From assembly GCA_963596435.1 (NCBI GenBank), contig CAVBMG010000027.1, positions 1-37,040 on the forward strand: a DNA stretch of 37,040 nucleotides, given 5' to 3'. This DNA comes from COE1 sp963596435 (GTDB taxonomy: Bacteria; Bacillota; Clostridia; Lachnospirales; Lachnospiraceae). Below are positions 15,593 through 23,848 of the stretch, one piece after another. Under the pieces are notes generated by a model. That model saw only the letters and a program-made list of their open reading frames with translations, had not been told where the DNA came from and ran no database searches. Position numbers and translations under genes: made by a program. Position 1 is the stretch's first letter, and each line of letters starts with the position of its first letter.

Positions 15593-17365
15593 ATGACTGC
15601 TTTTGAGTGGTTCTATTCTTTTCTCAGGAAACATAACCGTAAGATGTTCTTCGGTCTTGTCCTGGTCACGATCATCTCCATACTGGCTATCGTAAAGCCT
15701 ATCGTATCCGGTGCCATTGTAGATGACGTTATCACTGCCGGGCAATATGATCTTTTGCCCAGGCTGATTGCATTGCTGATCCTGATTACGATCATTCGTG
15801 GTGTACTCCGTTACTGGTCACAGGTCATCTTCGAGACCTGTTCGCAGGATGTTCTTTATTCCATGCGTGATACCGTATACCGTAAGCTTCTTCAGGAAGA
15901 TTTCGCATTCTATAATAAGAAGCGTACCGGTGATCTTCTGAGCCGGCAGACAGGTGATATGGATGCGATCCGACATTTCGTAGCATTTGTTATTTATCAG
16001 GTCTATGAAAATGTATTTCTGTTTTTCTTCGCTCTGATTATGATCTTCACGGTAAGCTGGCAGCTGGCTCTGTGCATGTGCATCATTCTGCCTTTTGCCG
16101 CAGCCGTAACATTCAGTCAGACAAAGGAAGGCCGTCCACGATTCCAGCATATTCGTGAACAGTTCTCCTCCCTGAATACCTTTGTTCAGGAAAATGTCAG
16201 TGGTAATCGAGTGGTGAAGGCTTTCTCCAAGGAAGATTACGAGATTCAGAAATTTAATAAGGAAAATGATGCTTACCGCGATGCAGAGCTTGCCGCAGCT
16301 GAAATCTGGACAAAATATGTGCCTCTTTTTGAATTTCTGTCCAATATGCTGACCGTTATCCTTATGCTGGTGGGAAGTATCATGGTTATCCGTGGCAGCA
16401 TGACCCTGGGTAATTACGTTACGATCAATGGTTATCTGTGGATGCTGATGAATCCTCTGCGTCAGATAGGCTGGCGTATCAATGATATTCAGCGTTTTAC
16501 CACTTCTGTTGAGAAGATATATGCTACATACAGTGAAGAGCCTGATGTAAAACGACCAGTCAGCGGCATTGAGAAGAAGCGTCTCAATGGTGATGTGGAA
16601 TTTCGAAATGTCTCCTACAGTGCAGATGATGAAGATATCATTCATAATGTAAGCTTCCATATTAAGAGTGGTCAGACTGTAGGTATTCTTGGTTCTACAG
16701 GCTCTGGCAAATCCACGATCATGAATCTGCTGTGTCGTTTCTATGATGTTACAGATGGTGAAGTTCTGGTGGATGGCATCAATGTAAAAGACCTGGATCT
16801 CTACAACCTCAGAGCCAATATCGGTATGGCAATGCAGGATGTATTTCTCTTCTCAGACACCGTAGAGGGTAATATAGCCTACAGCCGCCCTGACTGTCCT
16901 TTTGAAGAAGTACAGAAGGCTGCCATTATGGCTGATGCAGATGCGTTCATTCAGGCAATGCCGGATGGCTATGACACTATTGTAGGAGAAAGAGGCGTGG
17001 GACTTTCCGGTGGACAGAAACAGAGAATCTCTCTGGCAAGAGCACTGTTAAAAGAACCATCTATTCTGATTCTGGATGATACCACATCCGCTGTCGATAT
17101 GGAGACCGAGAGCTACATTCAGAAGCAATTGGGCTCTATCGACCATAAATGTACGATTTTCGTAGTCGCATACAGAATCTCTTCTATCAAGGATTCTGAT
17201 GTTATCCTTGTTCTGAATGACGGTCATATCGTAGAGCAGGGAACACATGACGAATTACTGGCAAAGAATGGCTACTATGCAACTGTATTCCGCCATCAGT
17301 ATGGAGAATACGAACAGTATGCCAAGCAGGAAGCAGGAAAGGAGGGATATCATGGCACGAAATAA
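15593..17365 (+). CDS. ABC exporter subunit with degenerate ATP site (YheI/LmrC-like)
   Basis: Protein of 590 aa: an N-terminal exporter-type membrane domain (about residues 1-310, six segments) and a nucleotide-binding domain. Walker A GSTGSGKS has Lys373; the signature is a full LSGGQ (471-475). Walker B reads ILILDDTTS: the catalytic Glu is replaced by Asp496, and the H-loop His is Tyr527 (VAYRIS). This marks the subunit that supplies the degenerate site of a heterodimeric exporter, as in TM287 or BmrC. The second gene overlaps its end by 14 bp, so the two are probably made together. Such pumps export drugs, lipids or peptides; the substrate cannot be told. The ATG at 15593 has AAGGGG 8 nt upstream. 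Confidence 0.93.
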   Translation: MTAFEWFYSFLRKHNRKMFFGLVLVTIISILAIVKPIVSGAIVDDVITAGQYDLLPRLIALLILITIIRGVLRYWSQVIFETCSQDVLYSMRDTVYRKLLQEDFAFYNKKRTGDLLSRQTGDMDAIRHFVAFVIYQVYENVFLFFFALIMIFTVSWQLALCMCIILPFAAAVTFSQTKEGRPRFQHIREQFSSLNTFVQENVSGNRVVKAFSKEDYEIQKFNKENDAYRDAELAAAEIWTKYVPLFEFLSNMLTVILMLVGSIMVIRGSMTLGNYVTINGYLWMLMNPLRQIGWRINDIQRFTTSVEKIYATYSEEPDVKRPVSGIEKKRLNGDVEFRNVSYSADDEDIIHNVSFHIKSGQTVGILGSTGSGKSTIMNLLCRFYDVTDGEVLVDGINVKDLDLYNLRANIGMAMQDVFLFSDTVEGNIAYSRPDCPFEEVQKAAIMADADAFIQAMPDGYDTIVGERGVGLSGGQKQRISLARALLKEPSILILDDTTSAVDMETESYIQKQLGSIDHKCTIFVVAYRISSIKDSDVILVLNDGHIVEQGTHDELLAKNGYYATVFRHQYGEYEQYAKQEAGKEGYHGTK

Positions 17366-19142
17366 ATATGACATTGACGAAGTGATGGAAGATAAATTTG
17401 ACATCAATCAGTTAAAAAGGCTTTTTACCTATGTGCGCCCTTATAAGGGACAACTGGCACTTGCCTTATTCCTGATGCTTTCCTCTTCAGCACTGACCAT
17501 GCTCTTTCCTACTTTCATTATGAAAATCATGGATGAATACATACCAGCCAGAAACATTCATGTCATTGTACAGATTACTATCATAACAGTTGTTATTATT
17601 CTATATTCCTGTATCTGCATCCGCTGGAAGATACGAATTACCAGCCGCATTGGACAGGAGATTGTTCACCAGCTCAGAAGCGATATCTTCTGCCATCTAC
17701 AGGAACTGCCTTTCTCATACTACGATGAAAGACCTCATGGCAAGATCCAGGTCAGAGTGGTAAATTATGTAAACAGTCTGAGTGATCTGTTGTCAAATGG
17801 TATCATCAATACGATTACAGATATGTGCAACCTGATTTTTATTCTGATCTTTATGCTGACAATTCATGTAAGACTGACCCTGATCTGTCTGTGTGGTCTT
17901 CCCATTCTTGCCACAGTCATTATTGCTGTGAAGAAGAAACAGCGCAGTGCCTGGCAGATACAGAGCAATAAACAGTCCAACCTGACAGCATATATTGCAG
18001 AAAGTATCAATGGTATCCGTGTCACACAATCCTTTGTCCGTGAAAATGAGAATACTTCTATCTTCAACAGATTAAGCGGCAATTATCGTGATGCCTGGAT
18101 GCGTGCAGTCAAATACAACTTCCTGATGTGGCCATGTATAGATTCCATCTCTACAATAACAACTGCTATTATATATGTAGTCGGTATCAGCTGGATATCA
18201 GGAGAACTATATGGAGTTACCGTAGGTGTACTGATCGCCTTCTCCTCCTATATCTCCAGATTCTGGGAACCTATTAATACACTGGCTTCCTTCTATAATT
18301 CCCTGCTGACAGCCATTGCCTATCTGGAGAGAATCTTTGAAACAATTGATGAACCGGTCAATGTCAAAGATGCTCCTGATGCAGTTCCAATGCCACCGAT
18401 CAAGGGTGAAGTGAACTTCCAGAACGTATGCTTCAGCTATGAAGACGGTGTACAGATTCTGAACAATGTGAACTTTACTGCCAACCCCGGTGATACCTAT
18501 GCCATTGTAGGACCTACAGGAGCCGGCAAATCCACTATTGTGAATCTGATCAGCCGATTCTATAATGTTGACTCCGGTACAATTACCATTGATGGCACGG
18601 ATATCTCCAGGGTAACTCTCTCTTCCCTGCGTAAGCAGATGGGTATTATGATGCAGGACAGCTTCATTTTCTCTGGTACAATCATGGATAACATCCGTTA
18701 TGGTAATCTGAATGCTACTGATGAAGAAGTCATTGCCGCTGCCAAGACAGTATGCGCACATGATTTCATTATGGATATGGAAGACGGTTATCAGACACAG
18801 GTCAATGAACGAGGCAGCCGCCTCTCTGCCGGTCAAAGACAGCTTATCAGCTTCGCAAGAGCTTTGTTGGAGAACCCGGCTATCCTGATACTGGATGAAG
18901 CCACTTCCAGCATTGATACGGAGACTGAGATCTTATTACAGAAGGGCTTGAATAAATTGCTGGAAGGACGTACTTCCTTTATCATTGCCCACAGATTATC
19001 TACAATAAAAAATGCCAACTGCATTATGTATGTAGATAAAGGAAATATTCTGGAGAAGGGTACACATGAAGAACTCCTTGCAAAACATGGAGAATATTAT
19101 AAATTATTCATGTCCCAGTATGATTTCCTGAATCAGAATTAA
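17352..19142 (+). CDS. ABC exporter subunit with catalytic ATP site (YheH/LmrD-like)
   Basis: Protein of 596 aa. The membrane domain spans about residues 30-340; the nucleotide-binding domain has Walker A GPTGAGKS (Lys393), Walker B ILILDEATS with catalytic Glu516, and H-loop His547 (IAHRLST). The signature is altered to LSAGQ (491-495). So the consensus ATP site pairs its Walker motifs with the LSGGQ of the first subunit, and the degenerate site pairs the defective Walker B of the first subunit with this altered signature. This is the known asymmetric pattern of heterodimeric exporters. I chose the ATG at 17352, with GGAGGG just upstream; it overlaps the first gene by 14 bp. The open frame extends upstream to 17247 but only inside the first gene. 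Confidence 0.93.
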   Translation: MARNKYDIDEVMEDKFDINQLKRLFTYVRPYKGQLALALFLMLSSSALTMLFPTFIMKIMDEYIPARNIHVIVQITIITVVIILYSCICIRWKIRITSRIGQEIVHQLRSDIFCHLQELPFSYYDERPHGKIQVRVVNYVNSLSDLLSNGIINTITDMCNLIFILIFMLTIHVRLTLICLCGLPILATVIIAVKKKQRSAWQIQSNKQSNLTAYIAESINGIRVTQSFVRENENTSIFNRLSGNYRDAWMRAVKYNFLMWPCIDSISTITTAIIYVVGISWISGELYGVTVGVLIAFSSYISRFWEPINTLASFYNSLLTAIAYLERIFETIDEPVNVKDAPDAVPMPPIKGEVNFQNVCFSYEDGVQILNNVNFTANPGDTYAIVGPTGAGKSTIVNLISRFYNVDSGTITIDGTDISRVTLSSLRKQMGIMMQDSFIFSGTIMDNIRYGNLNATDEEVIAAAKTVCAHDFIMDMEDGYQTQVNERGSRLSAGQRQLISFARALLENPAILILDEATSSIDTETEILLQKGLNKLLEGRTSFIIAHRLSTIKNANCIMYVDKGNILEKGTHEELLAKHGEYYKLFMSQYDFLNQN

Positions 19143-19154
19143 TTAAGCTAACAT

Positions 19155-19199
19155 AAAAATCCATGGTCATTCAGATAGTTGAATGACCATGGATTTTTT
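19155..19199. terminator. Bidirectional terminator between the exporter and DUF4250 genes
   Basis: An 18-bp perfect stem (arms 19155-19172 and 19181-19198, loop of 8 nt) carries an A tract on the left and a T tract on the right. It serves the + strand exporter operon and the - strand operon ending with the DUF4250 gene at 19218. Confidence 0.92.
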
Positions 19200-19217
19200 A
19201 TTACCTGTTTATGTTTT

Positions 19218-19391
19218 TTATACGAACTGATTTCTCTCTGCATCATAATGATAATCAATGGATGCAAGCTTCTCTGTAATCTCCTTCTCGTCTGCATCCA
19301 GATCCTCACACAATGCATCCAGACTGCTATAGAAGTCACGCAGTTTCAAATTCACAAAGCTTAATAACATTACCGGGTCCTTTGGTATCAT
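19218..19391 (-). CDS. DUF4250-family small protein
   Basis: Protein of 57 aa, short enough to be missed by length cut-offs. It starts MIPKDPVMLLSFVNLKLRDF and ends DYHYDAERNQFV. This matches my memory of the DUF4250 family: a fixed MIPKDP-MLLS-VN-KLRD start, an acidic middle and a Y-YD--N-FV end. The ribosome binding site AGGAGG lies 9 nt before the ATG at 19391. It is the last gene of the operon, 16 bp after the holA stop codon and 19 bp before the shared terminator. There is no membrane segment. The function is unknown; being a conserved last gene after holA it may be a small housekeeping helper, but nothing in the sequence says so. Confidence 0.85.
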   Translation of the reverse strand: MIPKDPVMLLSFVNLKLRDFYSSLDALCEDLDADEKEITEKLASIDYHYDAERNQFV

Positions 19392-19407
19392 CTTTCTCTT
19401 CCTCCTG

Positions 19408-20388
19408 TTAATTACTAAGTCCTACTATAATTAATTCTACACTCATAAGATCGCTCATTCTACCGGTTTTTACATCTTCATCCGCCTGTACACATTCACT
19501 GACGGCTTCCATCAGCTGTTCCTGTTTGAAACGCATAGCCTGTGGAATATATTTCTTTTTCAGGAAATAGGCATTCAATCCAGTCTTCTGAGCTATGGTA
19601 TTATCGTCATACCCTTTCGCTTTCATTTCTCTTACCTGCAACAGAATGTTGAACTGTCTGGCTATTAGCGCAAGTATCTTGAGTGGAGCTTCTTTTAAAG
19701 CCAATAAGTCATAATACAAATCCAACGCCTGCTTCTGTTTCTTATCTGCCACTGCTTCCACCATATCAAATATCTTATTCTGCACTCTTACAGTGCACAG
19801 TTCTTCCACATCTTTGGCAGTAATGCCTTCTTCTTCATATTTGTAGCATATTAATTTCTCGACTTCATGGCGAATATTCTCCATATCTGTACCAGTTCTG
19901 TCTAACAGAAGATTCAGTGCATCCGGGGTAATCAGCTTATTTTCTTTCTTGAGCAGTCCCATGATCCACTTCTTCAAGGTATTCTCATCCTGTACATCAC
20001 AGACTGCCGCATAACCATTAGACGACACTGCCTTAAAGAGCTTGCTTCGCTTATCTACCTCTTCTTCAACAAATATCATATAGGTAGTTTCAGGAACATG
20101 TTTGAGGAAATCAACCATTTTCTCATTTCCTGTCTTCATCCAGCCGCTGTTTTCAATTACGATCACTCTGCGCTCTGCAAAGAAGGGCATAGTCCCTGCC
20201 ATGTCTACAACTTCATTCACATTGATGTCTTTTCCGGCATAGATGCTACAGTTCATTGTATCATCTGGTGACACCAGTGCACATTTCAGTTTATCCCGGT
20301 ACTGCTTACGCAGATATGCTTCTTCTCCATATAACAAGTATACATGGCTGAATGTTCCCTCTTTGATATCCTGTATGACTCTCTTCAT
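19408..20388 (-). CDS. holA: DNA polymerase III subunit delta
   Basis: Protein of 326 aa, the usual length for Firmicutes HolA. The N-terminal block VYLLYGEEAYLRKQYRDKL and the middle LIARQFNILLQVREMKAKG are characteristic of the delta subunit. Delta is the wrench of the clamp loader: it opens the sliding beta clamp so it can be placed on primed DNA. The fold is an AAA+-like domain without a working Walker A, a lid, and a C-terminal collar domain (from about residue 210). The ATG at 20388 is 12 nt from AGGAGG; the closer in-frame alternatives end at once, so this start stands. It follows comEC by about 90 bp, the usual comEC-holA order in Firmicutes, and precedes the DUF4250 gene. Confidence 0.95.
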   Translation of the reverse strand: MKRVIQDIKEGTFSHVYLLYGEEAYLRKQYRDKLKCALVSPDDTMNCSIYAGKDINVNEVVDMAGTMPFFAERRVIVIENSGWMKTGNEKMVDFLKHVPETTYMIFVEEEVDKRSKLFKAVSSNGYAAVCDVQDENTLKKWIMGLLKKENKLITPDALNLLLDRTGTDMENIRHEVEKLICYKYEEEGITAKDVEELCTVRVQNKIFDMVEAVADKKQKQALDLYYDLLALKEAPLKILALIARQFNILLQVREMKAKGYDDNTIAQKTGLNAYFLKKKYIPQAMRFKQEQLMEAVSECVQADEDVKTGRMSDLMSVELIIVGLSN

Positions 20389-20480
20389 CGCTTCACCATG
20401 CCTCCTGTTAAAGTTTCACTGTTTTTGCCAGCAATACTATCTTATCATAGTTACTCATCTTTTGCCATACGTCTCAGATT

Positions 20481-22700
20481 TCATTTTGAAAGTGCCATTA
20501 TATGTTCTTTCAGTTTTAAACGCTTACCCGAAACAGTCAGCATAACTGCCCCGCTTTCATCTGTTCTATATACTGTCGTTCCAACCTGCCGCAATCGTTC
20601 CAATACTTCCGTATGAGGATGTCCATAACTGTTATTCTCTCCACAGGAGATTACTGCTATATCAGGTTGCAGCTGATTCAGCAAAAGCTCAGAATTAGAG
20701 TATCGTGAACCATGATGCGCCACCTTATAGTAATGACATTTCCAGTCTGATGGTAATGTTCTTGCCACTGCCCTCTCTCCATCTTCTGTCACATCCCCGG
20801 TAAACAGCGCATGGAACTCGCCATATTCCAGCTTCATGACTAACGAATATCCATTACGGTCCTGTGCCTGATATTCACCGCCAGGATGCAGGATCTGCAA
20901 TCTCATATTTCCCGATTCCATACAGTCGCCACTTTTCACACAACGCAGGGGGACTTTCTGCTCTTTACACAATTCTCTTAGTGCTTCATATTTCTCGTCT
21001 TTCTTTGCCGCCTGTGCAATGACAACCTGTTCTATCTGGATTCCCTGCGGATTCTCCAACAGCTCCCTCACACCGGATATATGATCTTCATCCAGATGTG
21101 TCAGAAATACAGCATCCAGTCTGGCTGTTCCCGTATATTTCAGAAATGGAACCAAGGTGTACTGGGCAAGCCTACTCTCCGAAGTGGAACCGCCGTCAAT
21201 CAGATAATGTTCTCCCTTATCCGTCTCCAGCCAGATGCCATCCCCCTGCCCTACATCCATCGCAGTTATCTCAAGATTCCCATAGGTTCTATGAGTCAGC
21301 ATCACAACTGCTGCAAGAATGCATGCCATTTTTAACCAGTGTGGCATTCCCAGTATTTTCTCTTTCTTCAGATACTGGTGAATCACATACAGCAATATCA
21401 TAACGGTATAAAAAATCACGATTCTCCACATGGCTGGTCTTCCCACAATCCAGGTCGAGCCGGGTAACTTCAATGACCCTTCACACAACAAATCAAATCC
21501 CTGCAATATCAAATGACAGCCCTGCGTCGCCAGATAGGCGATTCCACGCATAAATCCCCAGTGAAAAGCTCCAAATCCTATACATACCAGCCCCAGAATC
21601 ATTACAATTCCCATTGCAGGAATAATCAATAGATTCAGCAGAAATGAATAAATTGGGAACTCATAATAAAACCACAGCATGATAGGAAAATGTACTGTAA
21701 AAACAGCAAATCCACCAGCTAACCCCTCACGTATCTTTGTTAATCTCTTATATATCCATACTTTATCTCCCGTCCCTTTAAATGACTTCTGTGTCATATC
21801 TGTTTTTATCACATCCAGCATACAGCCGATTCCAAGAATTGCGCCAAAAGACAGCAAAAATCCTGCATGATACAGGTATAATGGCTGTTCCAACAATACG
21901 CCTACTGCTGCCAGTGCCAAAGCTGTCAACATATCATAAGTTCTATGCAGAAGCTGCGCCCCCATCTTTAATGCAAACATGAAGACAGCACGATATGCCG
22001 AAGTACTCATTCCCACCATATCTCCATACAGCAGCATCAGCACAACTGCAACCAGCGCACACAACCAGTCCGGCATCCGCAATCTTCGCAGAACTTCATA
22101 CAGTCCCATACCAAGAATTGTAATATGTACTCCAGATATAGCCAGCACATGCGCAATCCCGCTTTTCTGATAGAGCTGTTTCTTCTGCGTATCCAGCTCC
22201 TGCTTATTCCCCAGCAGAACTGCCTTCATAACAGCTGCATCCTGTTCCTCCATGCACTGTTCCAGTATTCTCTCTAACTGTCTGCGCAGACGATAAAGAG
22301 ACTCCCGATAGAAGCTGTATTGCCCGCTTTGTGTCAGGAGTCTCCCATTTTTTAACTGATAATATACCCTCTGTAATCTATAATATTCTCTCTGGTCAAA
22401 GCAGCCCGGATTTCTGTCCTGTCTGAAATTCATCGCCTTTCCCTGAACTGTTACCACACTTCCAAGTCTGGGTTCTGTTGTATCAGACATATAACACAAA
22501 AATCCCTCTTTGTCCTCGCCCTCAAGATATAGAATCAGATTACCATTCTTATATTCCTTTGCCGTAACGATGCCCTGTCTGGTCACAACCTGTCCTTCCT
22601 GGTTTGCAGATAAGGCATGCTCCTGCATCGGTTGAATATGAAGCATTATAAAAACAGCAGCCACAAATGCCATACATACTAAGCATAGTGGTCTTCTCAT
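20481..22700 (-). CDS. comEC: ComEC/Rec2 DNA internalisation channel
   Basis: Protein of 739 aa, full length for the family. Order: two N-terminal membrane segments around an OB-like DUF4131 region (about 1-150), the multi-spanning competence domain (about 170-450; block KSGIAHVLAISGVHITILGMGLYEVL), and a metallo-beta-lactamase domain (about 470-739). The metal motif HLDEDH is at 535-540, and VAHHGSRYSNSE and SYGHPH follow later. In competent bacteria the protein passes single-stranded DNA across the membrane while the other strand is degraded. The metal motif is intact, so the protein may be a nuclease-competent type. The ATG at 22700 has AAAAGGAAG upstream. The 169-bp palindromic element at 22736-22904 separates it from the gerMN gene. 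Whether this organism is naturally competent cannot be told. Confidence 0.95.
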   Translation of the reverse strand: MRRPLCLVCMAFVAAVFIMLHIQPMQEHALSANQEGQVVTRQGIVTAKEYKNGNLILYLEGEDKEGFLCYMSDTTEPRLGSVVTVQGKAMNFRQDRNPGCFDQREYYRLQRVYYQLKNGRLLTQSGQYSFYRESLYRLRRQLERILEQCMEEQDAAVMKAVLLGNKQELDTQKKQLYQKSGIAHVLAISGVHITILGMGLYEVLRRLRMPDWLCALVAVVLMLLYGDMVGMSTSAYRAVFMFALKMGAQLLHRTYDMLTALALAAVGVLLEQPLYLYHAGFLLSFGAILGIGCMLDVIKTDMTQKSFKGTGDKVWIYKRLTKIREGLAGGFAVFTVHFPIMLWFYYEFPIYSFLLNLLIIPAMGIVMILGLVCIGFGAFHWGFMRGIAYLATQGCHLILQGFDLLCEGSLKLPGSTWIVGRPAMWRIVIFYTVMILLYVIHQYLKKEKILGMPHWLKMACILAAVVMLTHRTYGNLEITAMDVGQGDGIWLETDKGEHYLIDGGSTSESRLAQYTLVPFLKYTGTARLDAVFLTHLDEDHISGVRELLENPQGIQIEQVVIAQAAKKDEKYEALRELCKEQKVPLRCVKSGDCMESGNMRLQILHPGGEYQAQDRNGYSLVMKLEYGEFHALFTGDVTEDGERAVARTLPSDWKCHYYKVAHHGSRYSNSELLLNQLQPDIAVISCGENNSYGHPHTEVLERLRQVGTTVYRTDESGAVMLTVSGKRLKLKEHIMALSK

Positions 22701-22735
22701 TTGTTCTTCCTTTTCTATTTATAACTTTTATAACT

Positions 22736-22904
22736 ATGATACCAACGGATTGTTCCGCACTACGTGCTCTCACAATCCTCCCCATATTCGCATATCGTGG
22801 GACTTACATCCCACTTTTATGCTCATATCGGGGCGTGTCCCAAGGTCTTACCCACACTTATGAGCAAGCTCATGTGGGTTAAGACCTTTTGACACTGGTA
22901 TCAT
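22736..22904. repeat. 169-bp multi-arm palindromic element
   Basis: Terminal 9-bp inverted repeats (ATGATACCA at 22736-22744, TGGTATCAT at 22896-22904) enclose three hairpin arms. Arm 1: 22747-22778, stem GGATTGT / ACAATCC with an inner GCAC / GTGC. Arm 2: 22780-22833, CCCCATAT with ATATCGGGG, then GCATA / TATGC, then GTGGGA / TCCCAC. Arm 3: 22842-22888, AAGGTCTTA and CCCACA with TGTGGG and TAAGACCTT, then TGAGC / GCTCA. Almost every base is in a stem. The right terminal repeat contains the stop codon of the gerMN gene. It carries no open frame of note. It may be a MITE-like or REP-like mobile repeat, or a structured RNA within the operon. Confidence 0.75.
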
Positions 22905-23827
22905 TGTAATAGTTGCAGATTTCTTTCAAAGATAGTAGTCAGATTATATTTATCGCGGAACTTTACATCCTTCTTACCATCTATGGATATCTGCACTTTA
23001 TTGATATTACTTAATTCTACCAGTGAATTTGTGATCGAATATATCGTGACATCACTGGTTACCTGATTTACAGGTGTCAGAAATGCGCTGTCCAGGTTGA
23101 CATAACATATTCCATCTTTTACCGTTACGCCCAGAAGCTTCGTATCCGGGTTAATCGTCGGATAGGATTCGTCATTGGCAGGTCCTGCAATCAGCTGTTC
23201 TACAACAAGCTTCTCCATGGAAATATTGGACACATCAATGTTGTGCAATAACTCCCTGTTAATTGGAATCAGCCCATCTCCGGTCTCATTGGCAAAATAC
23301 AGACGAATCGTCACCTTTTCATAGGAATTCATCTGCTCTCCCTCGTTATCAACGAACATATCTGCTGTCATGATTCCCAGCGGGTTGCCTGCCATATCCA
23401 TAAGCGGTTCCCCGGCTATCGTAATCATCACATACTCTACCTCCGGTATCTGTGTGAGACTGCGCACCACCGCAGCTCTGGTCAAAACCTCCGTCGTTCT
23501 GGATAATTCCTTGTATTTTTCTCCTAAGGAAACTGTAACCTGTCCTCCATCCAGTGAATAATTGATGATATTGATACCACCGGACAGTGTCGCCTTTAAC
23601 TCTTTATTCTCAGGAACAGAGCACAATAAAGTCAGAACCTCAACGATCATTTCCTTGGTTGTGGTTCCTTCCAGATAATGCTGTTCTGTTACGATCTTAG
23701 TCTCACTCTTGTTCAGGTAAGATATCTCTACCGGAGTGCCTTCCTGCTCCTTCTTCGCACATCCACCCAAACACATGATACATACTGCCAGCATAAGCAG
23801 CCATATCATATTTTTCCTTGTATTCAT
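22901..23827 (-). CDS. GerMN-domain lipoprotein
   Basis: Protein of 308 aa. The signal peptide ends in lipobox CLGGC, so the mature protein is lipid-anchored outside the membrane. Two GerMN-type domains follow: about residues 35-160 (block TTKEMIVEVLTLLCSVPENKELKATL) and 165-300 (block MEKLVVEQLIAGPANDESYPTINPDTKLLGVTVKDG is the core of the second). GerMN domains are known from sporulation protein GerM and from actinobacterial LpqB. The gene lies 21 bp downstream of the histidine kinase gene, an order that recalls MtrA-MtrB-LpqB, so it may tune the kinase; that is inference. The ATG at 23827 has AAAGG 10 nt upstream. Its stop codon falls in the right terminal repeat of the palindromic element, so the element abuts the very end of the gene. 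Confidence 0.85.
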   Translation of the reverse strand: MNTRKNMIWLLMLAVCIMCLGGCAKKEQEGTPVEISYLNKSETKIVTEQHYLEGTTTKEMIVEVLTLLCSVPENKELKATLSGGINIINYSLDGGQVTVSLGEKYKELSRTTEVLTRAAVVRSLTQIPEVEYVMITIAGEPLMDMAGNPLGIMTADMFVDNEGEQMNSYEKVTIRLYFANETGDGLIPINRELLHNIDVSNISMEKLVVEQLIAGPANDESYPTINPDTKLLGVTVKDGICYVNLDSAFLTPVNQVTSDVTIYSITNSLVELSNINKVQISIDGKKDVKFRDKYNLTTIFERNLQLLQ

Positions 23828-23848
23828 ACGCTCTGTGCCTTTCCTGTT

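Noticed and set aside
15818..16660. 280-codon - strand frame inside the first ABC exporter gene
   Set aside because: It is opposite the membrane domain and Walker A region of an intact exporter subunit; no start site or recognisable protein pattern.
22736..22904. Simple rho-independent terminator of the gerMN gene
   Set aside because: The region is far larger than a terminator, has terminal repeats and three arms, and lacks a clear T tract on the - strand after arm 1. Termination may still occur, but it does not explain the structure.
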